The notes beneath the pieces are model-generated. The model did not search any database, was not told the DNA's origin, and saw only the letters and a list, made by a program, of their open reading frames with translations. A DNA stretch of 64,000 nucleotides, taken from positions 1 through 64,000 of the forward strand of contig NZ_NRCJ01000006.1 of NCBI RefSeq assembly GCF_003129965.1, given 5' to 3'. Shown piece by piece: positions 38,108 through 46,856 of the stretch. Source of the DNA: Aggregatibacter kilianii (lineage in GTDB: Bacteria; Pseudomonadota; Gammaproteobacteria; Enterobacterales; Pasteurellaceae). Each line of letters begins with the position of its first letter. Within the stretch, counting starts at the first letter, position 1. The translations under genes and the position numbers were made by a program.

Positions 38108-39301
38108 ATGTTTAACAAAGCAGTAAAAAACAGCAAGATTGCGGTAGTTGCAGGCGCATTGGCAATGTCGCTCGGCGCAATGGCGGCGGAAGACGTGCAA
38201 TTTAACATTGCCGTACCGGAAATTAATGCGCAAACCTATGTCTTAATGGATTATAACTCCGGCGCCATTTTGGCGTCTCTTAACCCGGACCAACGTCAAT
38301 ATCCCGCTTCTTTGACTAAAATGATGACCAGCTATGTAGTAGGTCAGGCGCTTAAACAGGGCAAAATTCATAATACGGACATGGTGACCATCACCGAAAG
38401 TTCTTGGAGCCAGAAATTCCCGGGCTCGTCCAAAATGTTCTTAAATCTAAATCAACAGGTTTCCGTTGCCGATTTAAATCGCGGCATCATCATCGTTTCC
38501 GGTAATGATGCTTGTGTGGCAATGGCGGAGCACGTTTCCGGCACGGTAATGAACTTCGTTGATACCATGAATAAATATGTAGAACAGTTCGGTTTGAAAA
38601 ATACCCATTTCACCACCGTGCATGGTTTAGATGAAGATAATCAGTATTCCTCCGCCCGCGATATGGCGATTATCGGCGCCCATATTATTCGTGATTTGCC
38701 GGATGAATATAAAATTTATGCCGAAAAAGATTTTACCTTTAACAAAATCAAACAGCCGAATCGTAACGGTTTGTTATGGGACAAAACCATCAACGTGGAC
38801 GGCATGAAAACCGGTCACACCGATAAAGCAGGTTACAACCTCGTAGCATCCGCAACCAATCCGAACAATATGCGTTTGATTTCCGTGGTGATGGGCGTGC
38901 CGACTTATAAAGGCCGCGAAGTGGAAAGCAAGAAATTATTACAATGGGGCTTTGCCAACTTTGAAACCTTCAAAACACTGGAACCTGGTGGTAAACCTGT
39001 TTCCGAACAGCGCGTGTATTATGGGGATGAGAGCAATGTGCAGTTAGGGGTATTGCAAGACGCATTCATCACTATTCCGAAGGGCAAAAGCGCCGAACTT
39101 AAAGCACGCTATGAATTGGAGAAAAAATACCTTGAAGCGCCGCTTGCCAAAGGGCAGGTTGTGGGTAAAGTGATTTACCAACTGGATGGCAAAGACATCG
39201 CCAGCGTGAACTTGCAAGTCCTGCAGGAAGTGAAAGAAGGCGGTATCTTCGGCAAAATCTGGGACTGGTTAGTGCTCACCATCAAAAGTTTATTTGACTA
39301 G
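38108..39301 (+). CDS. dacA: D-alanyl-D-alanine carboxypeptidase (PBP5/6)
   Basis: Trims the terminal D-Ala from peptidoglycan stem peptides. It is 397 aa. The signal peptide is cleaved near GAMAAED. Active-site motifs are Ser68-L-T-Lys71 in YPASLTKMM, SGN in VSGNDACV, and KTG in DGMKTGHTD. A PBP5_C beta domain follows and a C-terminal amphipathic helix (GKIWDWLVLTIKSLFD) anchors it to the inner membrane. Placement after rlpA matches E. coli. Confidence 0.97.
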   Translation: MFNKAVKNSKIAVVAGALAMSLGAMAAEDVQFNIAVPEINAQTYVLMDYNSGAILASLNPDQRQYPASLTKMMTSYVVGQALKQGKIHNTDMVTITESSWSQKFPGSSKMFLNLNQQVSVADLNRGIIIVSGNDACVAMAEHVSGTVMNFVDTMNKYVEQFGLKNTHFTTVHGLDEDNQYSSARDMAIIGAHIIRDLPDEYKIYAEKDFTFNKIKQPNRNGLLWDKTINVDGMKTGHTDKAGYNLVASATNPNNMRLISVVMGVPTYKGREVESKKLLQWGFANFETFKTLEPGGKPVSEQRVYYGDESNVQLGVLQDAFITIPKGKSAELKARYELEKKYLEAPLAKGQVVGKVIYQLDGKDIASVNLQVLQEVKEGGIFGKIWDWLVLTIKSLFD

Positions 39302-39325
39302 CCTTTAAAAAACATTTGAAAAACC

Positions 39326-39360
39326 GACCGCACTTTTTTCGGAGAGTGCGGTTAAATTTT
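39326..39360 (+). terminator. Uptake-signal pair between dacA and ybeD
   Basis: ACCGCACT (39327-39334) and AGTGCGGT (39345-39352) form a short stem followed by TAAATTTTTT. Confidence 0.65.
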
Positions 39361-39373
39361 TTAGGAAAATACC

Positions 39374-39676
39374 ATGACTGATAAAAAAACGGTAAATTTA
39401 ACCGACATGGCACAAGATAAAAAATTAAAAGATCTGCTTGAATTCCCCTGTGATTTCACCTTCAAAGTGGTAGGCGCCGCCCGTCCCGATTTAGTGGACG
39501 ACGTGGTTCAGGTGGTGCATAAAACCATCAAAGACGATTACAACCCAAGTATGAAAGAAAGCGGCAAGGGTACCTATCACTCCGTCTCTATCACCGTACG
39601 CGCCGAGAACATCGAACAAATCGAGAAGCTGTATAAAGAATTGGCGGAGATTGAAGGTGTGCGGATGGTGTTGTAA
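39374..39676 (+). CDS. ybeD: DUF493-family protein YbeD
   Basis: A 100-aa cytoplasmic protein with the ACT-like YbeD fold. Conserved LLEFPCDFTFKVVG and YHSVSITVRAEN are present. Its function is unknown; its constant position between dacA and lipB suggests a link to lipoate metabolism or envelope growth, which remains inference. TTAGGAAAATACC precedes the ATG. Confidence 0.93.
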   Translation: MTDKKTVNLTDMAQDKKLKDLLEFPCDFTFKVVGAARPDLVDDVVQVVHKTIKDDYNPSMKESGKGTYHSVSITVRAENIEQIEKLYKELAEIEGVRMVL

Positions 39677-39721
39677 CCATCAAAGTGCGGTCATAAAAAA
39701 TAATATTTTTAGGAAACCATC

Positions 39722-40360
39722 ATGCAACCCGAATTAATTGTACGACAACTTGGTATTCGTGATTACGAGGCGGTCTGGCACGAGATGCAGGCGTTCACCG
39801 ATAATCGTACGGAAGAGACGCCTGACGAAATCTGGCTGGTGCAACATCCGTCAGTGTTTACCCAAGGTCAGGCGGGCAAACCGGAGCATTTATTGCAGCA
39901 CACATCTATTCCTGTGGTGCAATCGGATCGCGGCGGGCAGATTACCTATCACGGGTTGGGGCAGCAAATTATGTATGTCCTGATTGATGTGAAGCGCCAT
40001 CAGGATTTAAATGTGCGCCAATTAGTTACCGCACTTGAGCAATCAGTGGTGCGAACGCTGGCGGATTACGACATTGAAGGCTACCCGAAACCCGATGCGC
40101 CGGGTGTGTATATTGACGGTAAAAAGATTTGTTCCCTTGGTTTACGCATTCGACACGGGCGTTCTTTCCACGGCTTGGCATTTAACATTAATATGGACTT
40201 GGCGCCGTTTCATCAAATCAATCCTTGTGGCTACGCAGGCCTAGAAATGTGCCAACTGGTGGATTTTATTCCCGCATCGGATGCCGACTGCGATAAGGTT
40301 TCCCCACAATTAGTTAAACATTTCGCCGAGCAATTGGGGTATAATGTAACAACTCGTTAA
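39722..40360 (+). CDS. lipB: Octanoyl-ACP:protein N-octanoyltransferase LipB
   Basis: Moves octanoate from ACP to the lipoyl domains of 2-oxoacid dehydrogenases. It is 212 aa. The [12 protein letters not shown] block, the catalytic Lys in [11 protein letters not shown] and the catalytic Cys in [10 protein letters not shown] are visible. It works with LipA, encoded 62 bases downstream, and uses ACP made by acpP in this window. Confidence 0.96.
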   Translation: MQPELIVRQLGIRDYEAVWHEMQAFTDNRTEETPDEIWLVQHPSVFTQGQAGKPEHLLQHTSIPVVQSDRGGQITYHGLGQQIMYVLIDVKRHQDLNVRQLVTALEQSVVRTLADYDIEGYPKPDAPGVYIDGKKICSLGLRIRHGRSFHGLAFNINMDLAPFHQINPCGYAGLEMCQLVDFIPASDADCDKVSPQLVKHFAEQLGYNVTTR

Positions 40361-40422
40361 CATCGACAACTCGTTTTTTATCTCATTATCTCTGCAAATC
40401 TGCAAAAAATTAAGGAATATCA

Positions 40423-41385
40423 ATGGGAACACCTTTTAAAATGGAGCGCGGCGTAAAATATCGCGATGCCGCCAAAACCTCCATTATTCCGGTGAAAAAT
40501 ATCGATCCTGAGCAAGAACTGCTCAAAAAACCGGAATGGATGAAAATCAAAATTCCGGCAAACGGCGCGCGCATTCAAAGCATTAAATCCGGTATGCGTC
40601 GTCACGGTTTACATTCCGTCTGCGAAGAGGCGTCCTGTCCGAATCTGCACGAATGTTTTAACCACGGCACGGCAACTTTCATGATTCTCGGCGCTATTTG
40701 TACCCGTCGTTGCCCGTTCTGTGATGTGGCGCACGGCAAACCGTTGCCGCCTGATCCGGAAGAACCGCGTAAATTGGCGGAAACCATTCAAGACATGAAA
40801 CTGCGTTATGTGGTTATTACCTCTGTTGACCGTGACGATTTACCTGATCGCGGAGCAGGGCATTTTGCCGATTGCGTGCGTGAAATCCGCGCGTTAAATC
40901 CGAACATTAAAATTGAAATTTTGGTGCCGGATTTCCGTGGGCGTATTGAATTGGCATTGGAAAAATTAAAAGATAATCCGCCGGATGTGTTCAACCACAA
41001 TTTGGAAAATGTACCGCGTTTATACCGCGAAATTCGTCCGGGCGCCGATTATCAGTGGTCACTGCGTTTATTGAAAGCGTTCAAAGCCATGTTCCCGAAC
41101 ATCCCGACCAAATCCGGTCTGATGGTGGGCTTAGGCGAAACCAACGAAGAAATTCTGGATGTTATGCAGGATCTACGCGACCACGGCGTAACGATGCTGA
41201 CCCTCGGACAATATTTGCAACCGAGCCGTCACCATTTGCCGGTTGCGCGTTATGTCCCGCCGACAGAATTCGACATGTTCCGCGAAAAAGCCCAAAACAT
41301 GGGCTTCGAACATGCCGCCTGCGGCCCGTTCGTCCGTTCTTCCTACCACGCCGATTTACAGGCGAGCGGTGGATTGGTGAAGTAA
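40423..41385 (+). CDS. lipA: Lipoyl synthase
   Basis: Radical-SAM enzyme that inserts two sulfurs into octanoyl groups. It is 320 aa. It carries both iron-sulfur sites: the auxiliary cluster Cys in [12 protein letters not shown] and the radical-SAM CTRRCPFCD (CxxxCxxC). The C-terminal RSSYHA serine also belongs to the auxiliary cluster. TTAAGGAATATC precedes the ATG. It ends the cluster and converges on eda. Confidence 0.98.
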   Translation: MGTPFKMERGVKYRDAAKTSIIPVKNIDPEQELLKKPEWMKIKIPANGARIQSIKSGMRRHGLHSVCEEASCPNLHECFNHGTATFMILGAICTRRCPFCDVAHGKPLPPDPEEPRKLAETIQDMKLRYVVITSVDRDDLPDRGAGHFADCVREIRALNPNIKIEILVPDFRGRIELALEKLKDNPPDVFNHNLENVPRLYREIRPGADYQWSLRLLKAFKAMFPNIPTKSGLMVGLGETNEEILDVMQDLRDHGVTMLTLGQYLQPSRHHLPVARYVPPTEFDMFREKAQNMGFEHAACGPFVRSSYHADLQASGGLVK

Positions 41386-41396
41386 AAGTTTGAGAT

Positions 41397-41440
41397 AAAA
41401 GTGCGGTCGAAAATTTAAGTGTTTTTTGACCGCACTTTTT
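41397..41440. terminator. Bidirectional uptake-signal terminator between lipA and eda
   Basis: AAAAGTGCGGTC (41397-41408) and GACCGCACTTTT (41428-41439) form a 12-bp stem with A and T runs at both ends, serving both converging genes. Confidence 0.8.
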
Positions 41441-41451
41441 GTTGCTGACGA

Positions 41452-42093
41452 TTACGAATTGACCCAATCAACCACTTCTTTGGTTAACCGACCGATTTCC
41501 TGCCAGTTTTTTTCGTTAATTAATTTTTTCTCTACAAACCAAGAGCCGCCGCATGCCAGCACATTGGGAACGGCGAGGTAGTCTTTAATGTTCTGCATAC
41601 CGATGCCGCCTGTCGGCATGATTTGTAGCTGTGCATAAGGCCCTAATAACGCCTTGATCATTTTCACACCGCCGGTGGCTTCTGCCGGGAAAAGTTTCAC
41701 GGTATCAATGCCGAATTCCAGCGCCGCTTCAATTGCCATGGGATTATTTACGCCCGGTGTAATCGGCAAATTTAAGTCCTGACATAATTGCACGATTTTG
41801 GGGTTAAACCCCGGTGTGACCACAAAATCCGCGCCGCTGTTTTTGGCGGCAACCACTTGCTCGGCAGTTAATACCGTTCCTGCCGCAATCAGAAAATCAG
41901 GGCGTTGTCGGCGCAATAAACGAATCGCTTCTTCTGCGGCAGATGAGCGGAAAGTGATTTCTGCCACCGGCAGCCCGTTGTTTGCCAAGGTTTCTGCCAG
42001 CGGTAAAATGTCTTCCGCCTGTTCTAAAGCAATCACCGGCACGACTTTAAGTCGGCGGAGTTGCGTGGTAATTTGTTCTAATGTTACGGACAT
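41452..42093 (-). CDS. eda: KDPG/KHG aldolase
   Basis: Cleaves 2-keto-3-deoxy-6-phosphogluconate to pyruvate and glyceraldehyde 3-phosphate (Entner-Doudoroff and hexuronate routes) and also handles 4-hydroxy-2-oxoglutarate. It is 213 aa. The catalytic Glu in LPVAEITFRS, Schiff-base Lys in TVKLFPAE and MPTGGIGMQN phosphate site are seen. I chose the second of two adjacent ATGs (42093) because AGGAG is then 5 bases away. It starts 34 bases after dauA and is probably co-transcribed. edd is not adjacent. Confidence 0.9.
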   Translation of the reverse strand: MSVTLEQITTQLRRLKVVPVIALEQAEDILPLAETLANNGLPVAEITFRSSAAEEAIRLLRRQRPDFLIAAGTVLTAEQVVAAKNSGADFVVTPGFNPKIVQLCQDLNLPITPGVNNPMAIEAALEFGIDTVKLFPAEATGGVKMIKALLGPYAQLQIMPTGGIGMQNIKDYLAVPNVLACGGSWFVEKKLINEKNWQEIGRLTKEVVDWVNS

Positions 42094-42127
42094 CATTTCT
42101 CCTTTTTCATCTCTTTTTGTTGTCATG

Positions 42128-43876
42128 CTATTGTGCGATCTCAATGCCCTCAAACTCCCGAATCTTATTCAGTGCTTCCGTTAAATCCGTCGCGAAATTG
42201 ATTTTTTTGATTTCCGGCAGGCTACCGGATTTTACGATAGTACGTAGCGGTTGGAATTGCATGTTACACATATAAAGTTGTTGATGCGGGAGCATGTGTT
42301 GCACGAAGCGGGTAAGCGCGTGAATGCCGCCGGTATCGAGCACGGTCACGGCGTCGCATTGTAAGACAATGTGCTTGATTTCGTGATCGGTGTGTACGGT
42401 TTTGTCATGCAAATCGGCGAACAGATTATCCGCCGCAGCGAAAAAGAGCGGTCCACTAATCCGGTAAATTAATACATCGTCCAAATCCTCCGGCACGGCA
42501 ATACTGATGGATTTGGTCATTTCGGCGATGGTGCGGATAAACAGCAGACTTGCCAGTAGTACGCCGACGGAGATGGCAATCACCATGTCGAACAACACGG
42601 TAAGTACCAAACAAACCAGTAGCACTGTGATTTCATTGCGTCCGGAGCGGCGAATCAGTTGAATGATTTGCGGTAAGTCCGCCATATGCCAGGCAACCAC
42701 CAACAATAACGCCGCCATGGATGATAGCGGCAAATAGGACAGTGCCGGAGCGAAGAATAACAAGGCGAACAGCACCAATAGCGCATGCACTACGCCGGCA
42801 AACGGCGATACCGCGCCGGATTTGACGTTCACCGCAGAACGCGCGATGGCGGCGGTTGCCGTGATACCGCCGAAGAACGGCGAAGCAATGTTACCTAAAC
42901 CTTGCGCTAATAATTCGTTATTGGAATGGTGTTTGGTGTCGGTCATATTATCTAATACAACGGCACATAACAGGGATTCGATGGCGCCTAATACCGCCAT
43001 GGAAAACGCGGCGGGGAGCAGGCTTTGAATGGTGTCGAAGTTCCAGTCAATTAGATTACCTTGTGCATTAGGTATATTCCACGGTAAGGCAAATTCAGGC
43101 AGAACGCTCGGAATGCCGAAGCCGGTGGTGCCGTCGGACAGAGTATATTGAAATTGCGAACCGATGGTTGCCACGGAAAAGCCGAAATGCGCCAAACCTA
43201 AGGATAATAAGGTGGCGATAATCACTGCCGGTAAGTGTCCGGGAATGGGCAGACGGAGTTTATGCCATTGGGTTAGCACAATGAGTGTAACGATGCCGAC
43301 GCCCGTATCCGCCCAGTTGATAGTTGGAAGTGCGGTCAAAATTACCTGTACTTTTTCGAGGTAGTGAGATGGCATTTGTTCGATGGTTAAGCCGAGAAAA
43401 TCCTTAATTTGCAAAGTGGCGATAACGATGCCGATACCTGAAGTAAAGCCGAGCGTGACAGGCAACGGGATATATTCGATTAATCGCCCTAAACGGAACA
43501 GCGCCATCAAGACCAAAATAACCCCTGACAGCAATGTTGCCATGAGCAACCCGCTTAGCCCGAATTGTTGGGTGACGGGGTATAAAATCACCACAAAGGC
43601 GGCGGTCGGACCGGAAATATTAAATCGGGAGCCGCCGGTTAACGCAATAATAATTCCCGCCACAATCGCAGTGTATAGACCATGCTGCGGCGGCACACCA
43701 CTGGCAATAGCCAATGCCATGGAAAGGGGAATGGCGATAATGCCGACGGTTAACCCCGCGATAATATCTTTAACCAAATGACGCGAGGTATAACCCGCAC
43801 GGAAGCTGTCTTTTAGCGCGCTGAAAGGTTTAACCGCCAGAAAAACATTTTTAGAAAGAAACCATTTTTTTAACAT
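42128..43876 (-). CDS. dauA: SulP/SLC26 transporter, DauA-like C4-dicarboxylate carrier
   Basis: A 582-aa inner-membrane protein. The SulP core (about 30-440, some 12-14 helices) carries [39 protein letters not shown] and [20 protein letters not shown] cytoplasmic STAS domain (about 460-570) with LDTGGIHAL follows. It aligns with E. coli DauA (YchM), an aerobic succinate/fumarate/aspartate transporter. Substrate in this organism is inferred. It is followed by eda. Confidence 0.85.
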   Translation of the reverse strand: MLKKWFLSKNVFLAVKPFSALKDSFRAGYTSRHLVKDIIAGLTVGIIAIPLSMALAIASGVPPQHGLYTAIVAGIIIALTGGSRFNISGPTAAFVVILYPVTQQFGLSGLLMATLLSGVILVLMALFRLGRLIEYIPLPVTLGFTSGIGIVIATLQIKDFLGLTIEQMPSHYLEKVQVILTALPTINWADTGVGIVTLIVLTQWHKLRLPIPGHLPAVIIATLLSLGLAHFGFSVATIGSQFQYTLSDGTTGFGIPSVLPEFALPWNIPNAQGNLIDWNFDTIQSLLPAAFSMAVLGAIESLLCAVVLDNMTDTKHHSNNELLAQGLGNIASPFFGGITATAAIARSAVNVKSGAVSPFAGVVHALLVLFALLFFAPALSYLPLSSMAALLLVVAWHMADLPQIIQLIRRSGRNEITVLLVCLVLTVLFDMVIAISVGVLLASLLFIRTIAEMTKSISIAVPEDLDDVLIYRISGPLFFAAADNLFADLHDKTVHTDHEIKHIVLQCDAVTVLDTGGIHALTRFVQHMLPHQQLYMCNMQFQPLRTIVKSGSLPEIKKINFATDLTEALNKIREFEGIEIAQ

Positions 43877-43984
43877 AATTAATAGAAGATGTGAGATTGA
43901 ATGGAATAGCCCTTGAATGAACGCGTATTTTACCCGATTATTGGCGAAATTTTTATCGTCTAATCAGACAAATTGCAAAAATAC

Positions 43985-44013
43985 TTGACGAGGCTCAATG
44001 AAATCCTTATAGT
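43985..44013 (+). promoter_or_regulatory. Sigma-70 promoter of tRNA-Ser
   Basis: TTGACG (43985-43990) and TATAGT (44008-44013) at the ideal 17 bp spacing. GCGCAAG follows, a GC-rich discriminator typical of stringently controlled stable-RNA promoters. Confidence 0.8.
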
Positions 44014-44030
44014 GCGCAAGTCCTAATCAC

Positions 44031-44120
44031 GGTGAGATGTCCGAGTGGTTGAAGGAGCACGCCTGGAAAGCGTGTATGTGGGAAACTGCATCGGGGGTTC
44101 GAATCCCCCTCTCACCGCCA
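44031..44120 (+). tRNA. tRNA-Ser (anticodon GGA)
   Basis: A 90-base class II tRNA. The acceptor GGTGAGA (44031-44037) pairs with TCTCACC (44110-44116), followed by discriminator G and an encoded CCA. The anticodon loop CTGGAAA gives GGA, reading UCC/UCU serine codons. The long variable arm and GGTTCGAATCC T-loop are present. Confidence 0.97.
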
Positions 44121-44248
44121 TTCTTAATATATTTTCTTTTTATTTTGCCTTACCCCAATCGATTTCGGTTATACTGACTGCCATTCCAACAATAAAAAAC
44201 ATTTTAAAAAACGACCGCACTTTGTGTGTCGGCGCCTCTGTTTTAGGT

Positions 44249-44276
44249 CTTGAATTTACATAATATATCCCAATAT
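44249..44276 (+). promoter_or_regulatory. Heat-shock (sigma-32) promoter of lon
   Basis: CTTGAA (44249-44254) and CCCAATAT (44269-44276) with 14 bases between, resembling the RpoH consensus CTTGAAA / CCCCATnT. It lies 36 bases before the lon ATG; E. coli lon is also under RpoH. Confidence 0.65.
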
Positions 44277-44311
44277 TAAGCCAAATCAGCGGAATTTAGA
44301 TAAGAGAGTAC

Positions 44312-46729
44312 ATGATGAGAGCAAAAAAATCAGAATTACAAACGATACCGGTATTGCCATTGCGCGATGTTGTCGTGTTTCCTTTTATGGTCATGCCGTT
44401 ATTTGTCGGTAGACCAAGATCCATTAGCAGCCTTGATGAAGCCATGAATAACGGAAAACAGTTGTTATTGGTTTCGCAAAAACAGGCGGAGTTGGAAGAG
44501 CCGTCCATTGAGGATTTATATGATGTCGGCACCATTGCCAACATCATTCAATTACTGAAATTGCCGGACGGCACAGTGAAAGTGTTGGTGGAAGGACAAC
44601 AACGCGCCAAAATTCATCATATTGAGGATTCCGGTGAGCATTTTCAGGCACAGGTTGAACCGCTTGGTAGCACGCTTGGTAATAAAAAAGAACTTCAAGT
44701 GGTGCATAAAGCCGCGTTGGATGAATTCCAAAATTATGTGAATTTAAATAAGAAAGTGCAGCCTGACATTCTTTCCGCGCTGCAACAAATTGAAAATCTT
44801 GAGCAATTGAGCGATACCTTGGCGTCACATTTGCCGGTTTCCGTTGCGCAAAAACAAGCGGTATTGGAAATGACAAATGTGGTGGAACGTTTTGAATATT
44901 TGCTCGGTTTAATGCAATCGGAAGCGGATTTGTTGCAGGTGGAAAAACGTATTCGCGGTCGCGTGAAAAAGCAAATGGAAAAAAGCCAACGCGATTATTA
45001 TTTGAACGAGCAAATTAAAGCCATTCAAAAAGAATTGGGCGAAGAAGAAAATACTGTCAGTGAAATTGAACAACTTCGTCAAAAAATTGCAGACGCGAAA
45101 ATGCCTCAGGAAGCCCGTGAAAAAACGGAAGCCGAACTGCAAAAACTGAAAATGATGTCGCCGATGTCGGCGGAAGCCACGGTGGTACGCAGTTATATCG
45201 ACTGGATGTTGCAGGTGCCTTGGCATAAACGCACGAAGGTGAAAAAGGACATTGCCAAAGCGCAGGAAATTCTGGATGCCGATCATTATGGTTTGGAACG
45301 CGTGAAAGAGCGTATTTTGGAATACCTTGCGGTACAAACCCGTTTGAATCAATTGAAAGGCCCGATTCTTTGTTTGGTGGGCCCTCCCGGCGTAGGGAAA
45401 ACCTCTTTGGGGCAATCCATTGCGAACGCAACAGGGCGTAAATATGTGCGTATGGCGTTAGGCGGCGTGCGTGACGAAGCGGAAATTCGCGGCCACCGTA
45501 AAACTTATATCGGATCGTTGCCGGGTAAACTGATTCAGAAAATGGCGAAAGTCGGCGTGAAAAACCCGCTTTTCCTGTTGGATGAAATCGATAAAATGTC
45601 CTCCGATATGCGTGGCGATCCGGCATCTGCTTTGCTGGAAGTGTTGGATCCGGAACAAAATGCCCATTTCAACGATCATTATTTGGAAGTGGATTACGAT
45701 TTGTCTGATGTCATGTTTGTGGCGACCTCAAACTCCATGCACATTCCGACACCATTGCTCGATCGTATGGAAGTGATTCGTTTATCCGGCTATACGGAAG
45801 ATGAAAAACTGAATATCGCCACCCGTCATTTAATCGCCAAACAAATGGAGCGTAACGGCTTAAAAGCGGGTGAGTTAACCATTGACGACAGTGCCATTGT
45901 GGACATTATCCGCTATTACACCCGTGAAGCCGGTGTGCGTAATTTGGAACGTGAAATTTCTAAAATCTGCCGTAAAGCGGTGAAAACCTTATTGTTAGAT
46001 AAGAAATTAAAATCTATCAAAGTCAGTGCGAAAAACCTGCACGACTACCTTGGCGTAAAACGTTTTGAATTTGGTCGTGCGGATACGCAAAACCGCGTGG
46101 GTGAAGTGACCGGTTTGGCGTGGACGGAAGTGGGCGGTGATTTACTCACCATTGAAACCGCTTCCGTACCGGGCAAAGGCAAACTCAGTTATACAGGTTC
46201 TCTTGGCGACGTCATGAAAGAATCCATTCAGGCGGCAATGACCGTGGTGCGTTCCCGTGCGGATAAATTGGGCATTAACCCGGAATTCCACGAAAAACGT
46301 GATATTCACATTCACGTGCCGGATGGCGCAACACCGAAAGACGGCCCGAGTGCGGGGATTGCCATGTGCACTGCGTTAGTGTCCTGTTTAACCGGTAATC
46401 CGGTGAAATCGGAAGTGGCGATGACCGGTGAAATCAGCTTGCGCGGCAAAGTATTGCCAATCGGCGGGTTAAAAGAGAAATTACTGGCGGCGCATCGCGG
46501 CGGCATTAAGACCGTGATTATTCCGAAAGATAACGTGAAGGATTTGGAAGATATTCCGGAAAATGCTAAACGGGATCTGAAGATTCACGCGGTGGAAACT
46601 ATTGATGAGGTGTTGAGCCTGGCGTTGGAAAATCCGCCGTTGGGTGTCGAATTCGTCAAATTGGATCCGATTTCGGCAGTGAAAACCAACCGTCGTAAGA
46701 AAACCGTTACCAGAAGTGCGGTCAATTAA
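44312..46729 (+). CDS. lon: ATP-dependent protease Lon
   Basis: Cytoplasmic hexameric protease that removes damaged and regulatory proteins. It is 805 aa, slightly longer than E. coli's 784. It has an N-terminal substrate domain (about 10-205), a coiled coil with EKSQRDYYLNEQIKAIQKEL, an AAA+ module with P-loop GPPGVGKTS (from about 356), and a serine-lysine protease domain with Ser680 in DGPSAG and Lys723 in GGLKEK. Two start ATGs are adjacent. Downstream is ppiD directly; the hupB gene found between them in E. coli is absent. Confidence 0.98.
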   Translation: MMRAKKSELQTIPVLPLRDVVVFPFMVMPLFVGRPRSISSLDEAMNNGKQLLLVSQKQAELEEPSIEDLYDVGTIANIIQLLKLPDGTVKVLVEGQQRAKIHHIEDSGEHFQAQVEPLGSTLGNKKELQVVHKAALDEFQNYVNLNKKVQPDILSALQQIENLEQLSDTLASHLPVSVAQKQAVLEMTNVVERFEYLLGLMQSEADLLQVEKRIRGRVKKQMEKSQRDYYLNEQIKAIQKELGEEENTVSEIEQLRQKIADAKMPQEAREKTEAELQKLKMMSPMSAEATVVRSYIDWMLQVPWHKRTKVKKDIAKAQEILDADHYGLERVKERILEYLAVQTRLNQLKGPILCLVGPPGVGKTSLGQSIANATGRKYVRMALGGVRDEAEIRGHRKTYIGSLPGKLIQKMAKVGVKNPLFLLDEIDKMSSDMRGDPASALLEVLDPEQNAHFNDHYLEVDYDLSDVMFVATSNSMHIPTPLLDRMEVIRLSGYTEDEKLNIATRHLIAKQMERNGLKAGELTIDDSAIVDIIRYYTREAGVRNLEREISKICRKAVKTLLLDKKLKSIKVSAKNLHDYLGVKRFEFGRADTQNRVGEVTGLAWTEVGGDLLTIETASVPGKGKLSYTGSLGDVMKESIQAAMTVVRSRADKLGINPEFHEKRDIHIHVPDGATPKDGPSAGIAMCTALVSCLTGNPVKSEVAMTGEISLRGKVLPIGGLKEKLLAAHRGGIKTVIIPKDNVKDLEDIPENAKRDLKIHAVETIDEVLSLALENPPLGVEFVKLDPISAVKTNRRKKTVTRSAVN

Positions 46730-46742
46730 TTAAACGTTTTTC

Positions 46743-46779
46743 AAAAGCCAAATTATCATCGAATAATTTGGCTTTTTTT
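46743..46779 (+). terminator. Intrinsic terminator after lon
   Basis: AAAAGCCAAATTAT (46743-46756) pairs with ATAATTTGGCTTTT (46763-46776), followed by TTT. A perfect 14-bp stem. Confidence 0.92.
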
Positions 46780-46856
46780 ATTTTGCTAGTGCGTGCAAAC
46801 GCGCTTTAGATTATAATCGTGCAAATTTTTGCGTCATTTTTATAGGATACATTTCA

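Noticed and set aside
44536-45679. Several minus-strand frames inside lon
   Set aside because: Codon-shadow frames of a conserved gene, overlapping one another, without signals.
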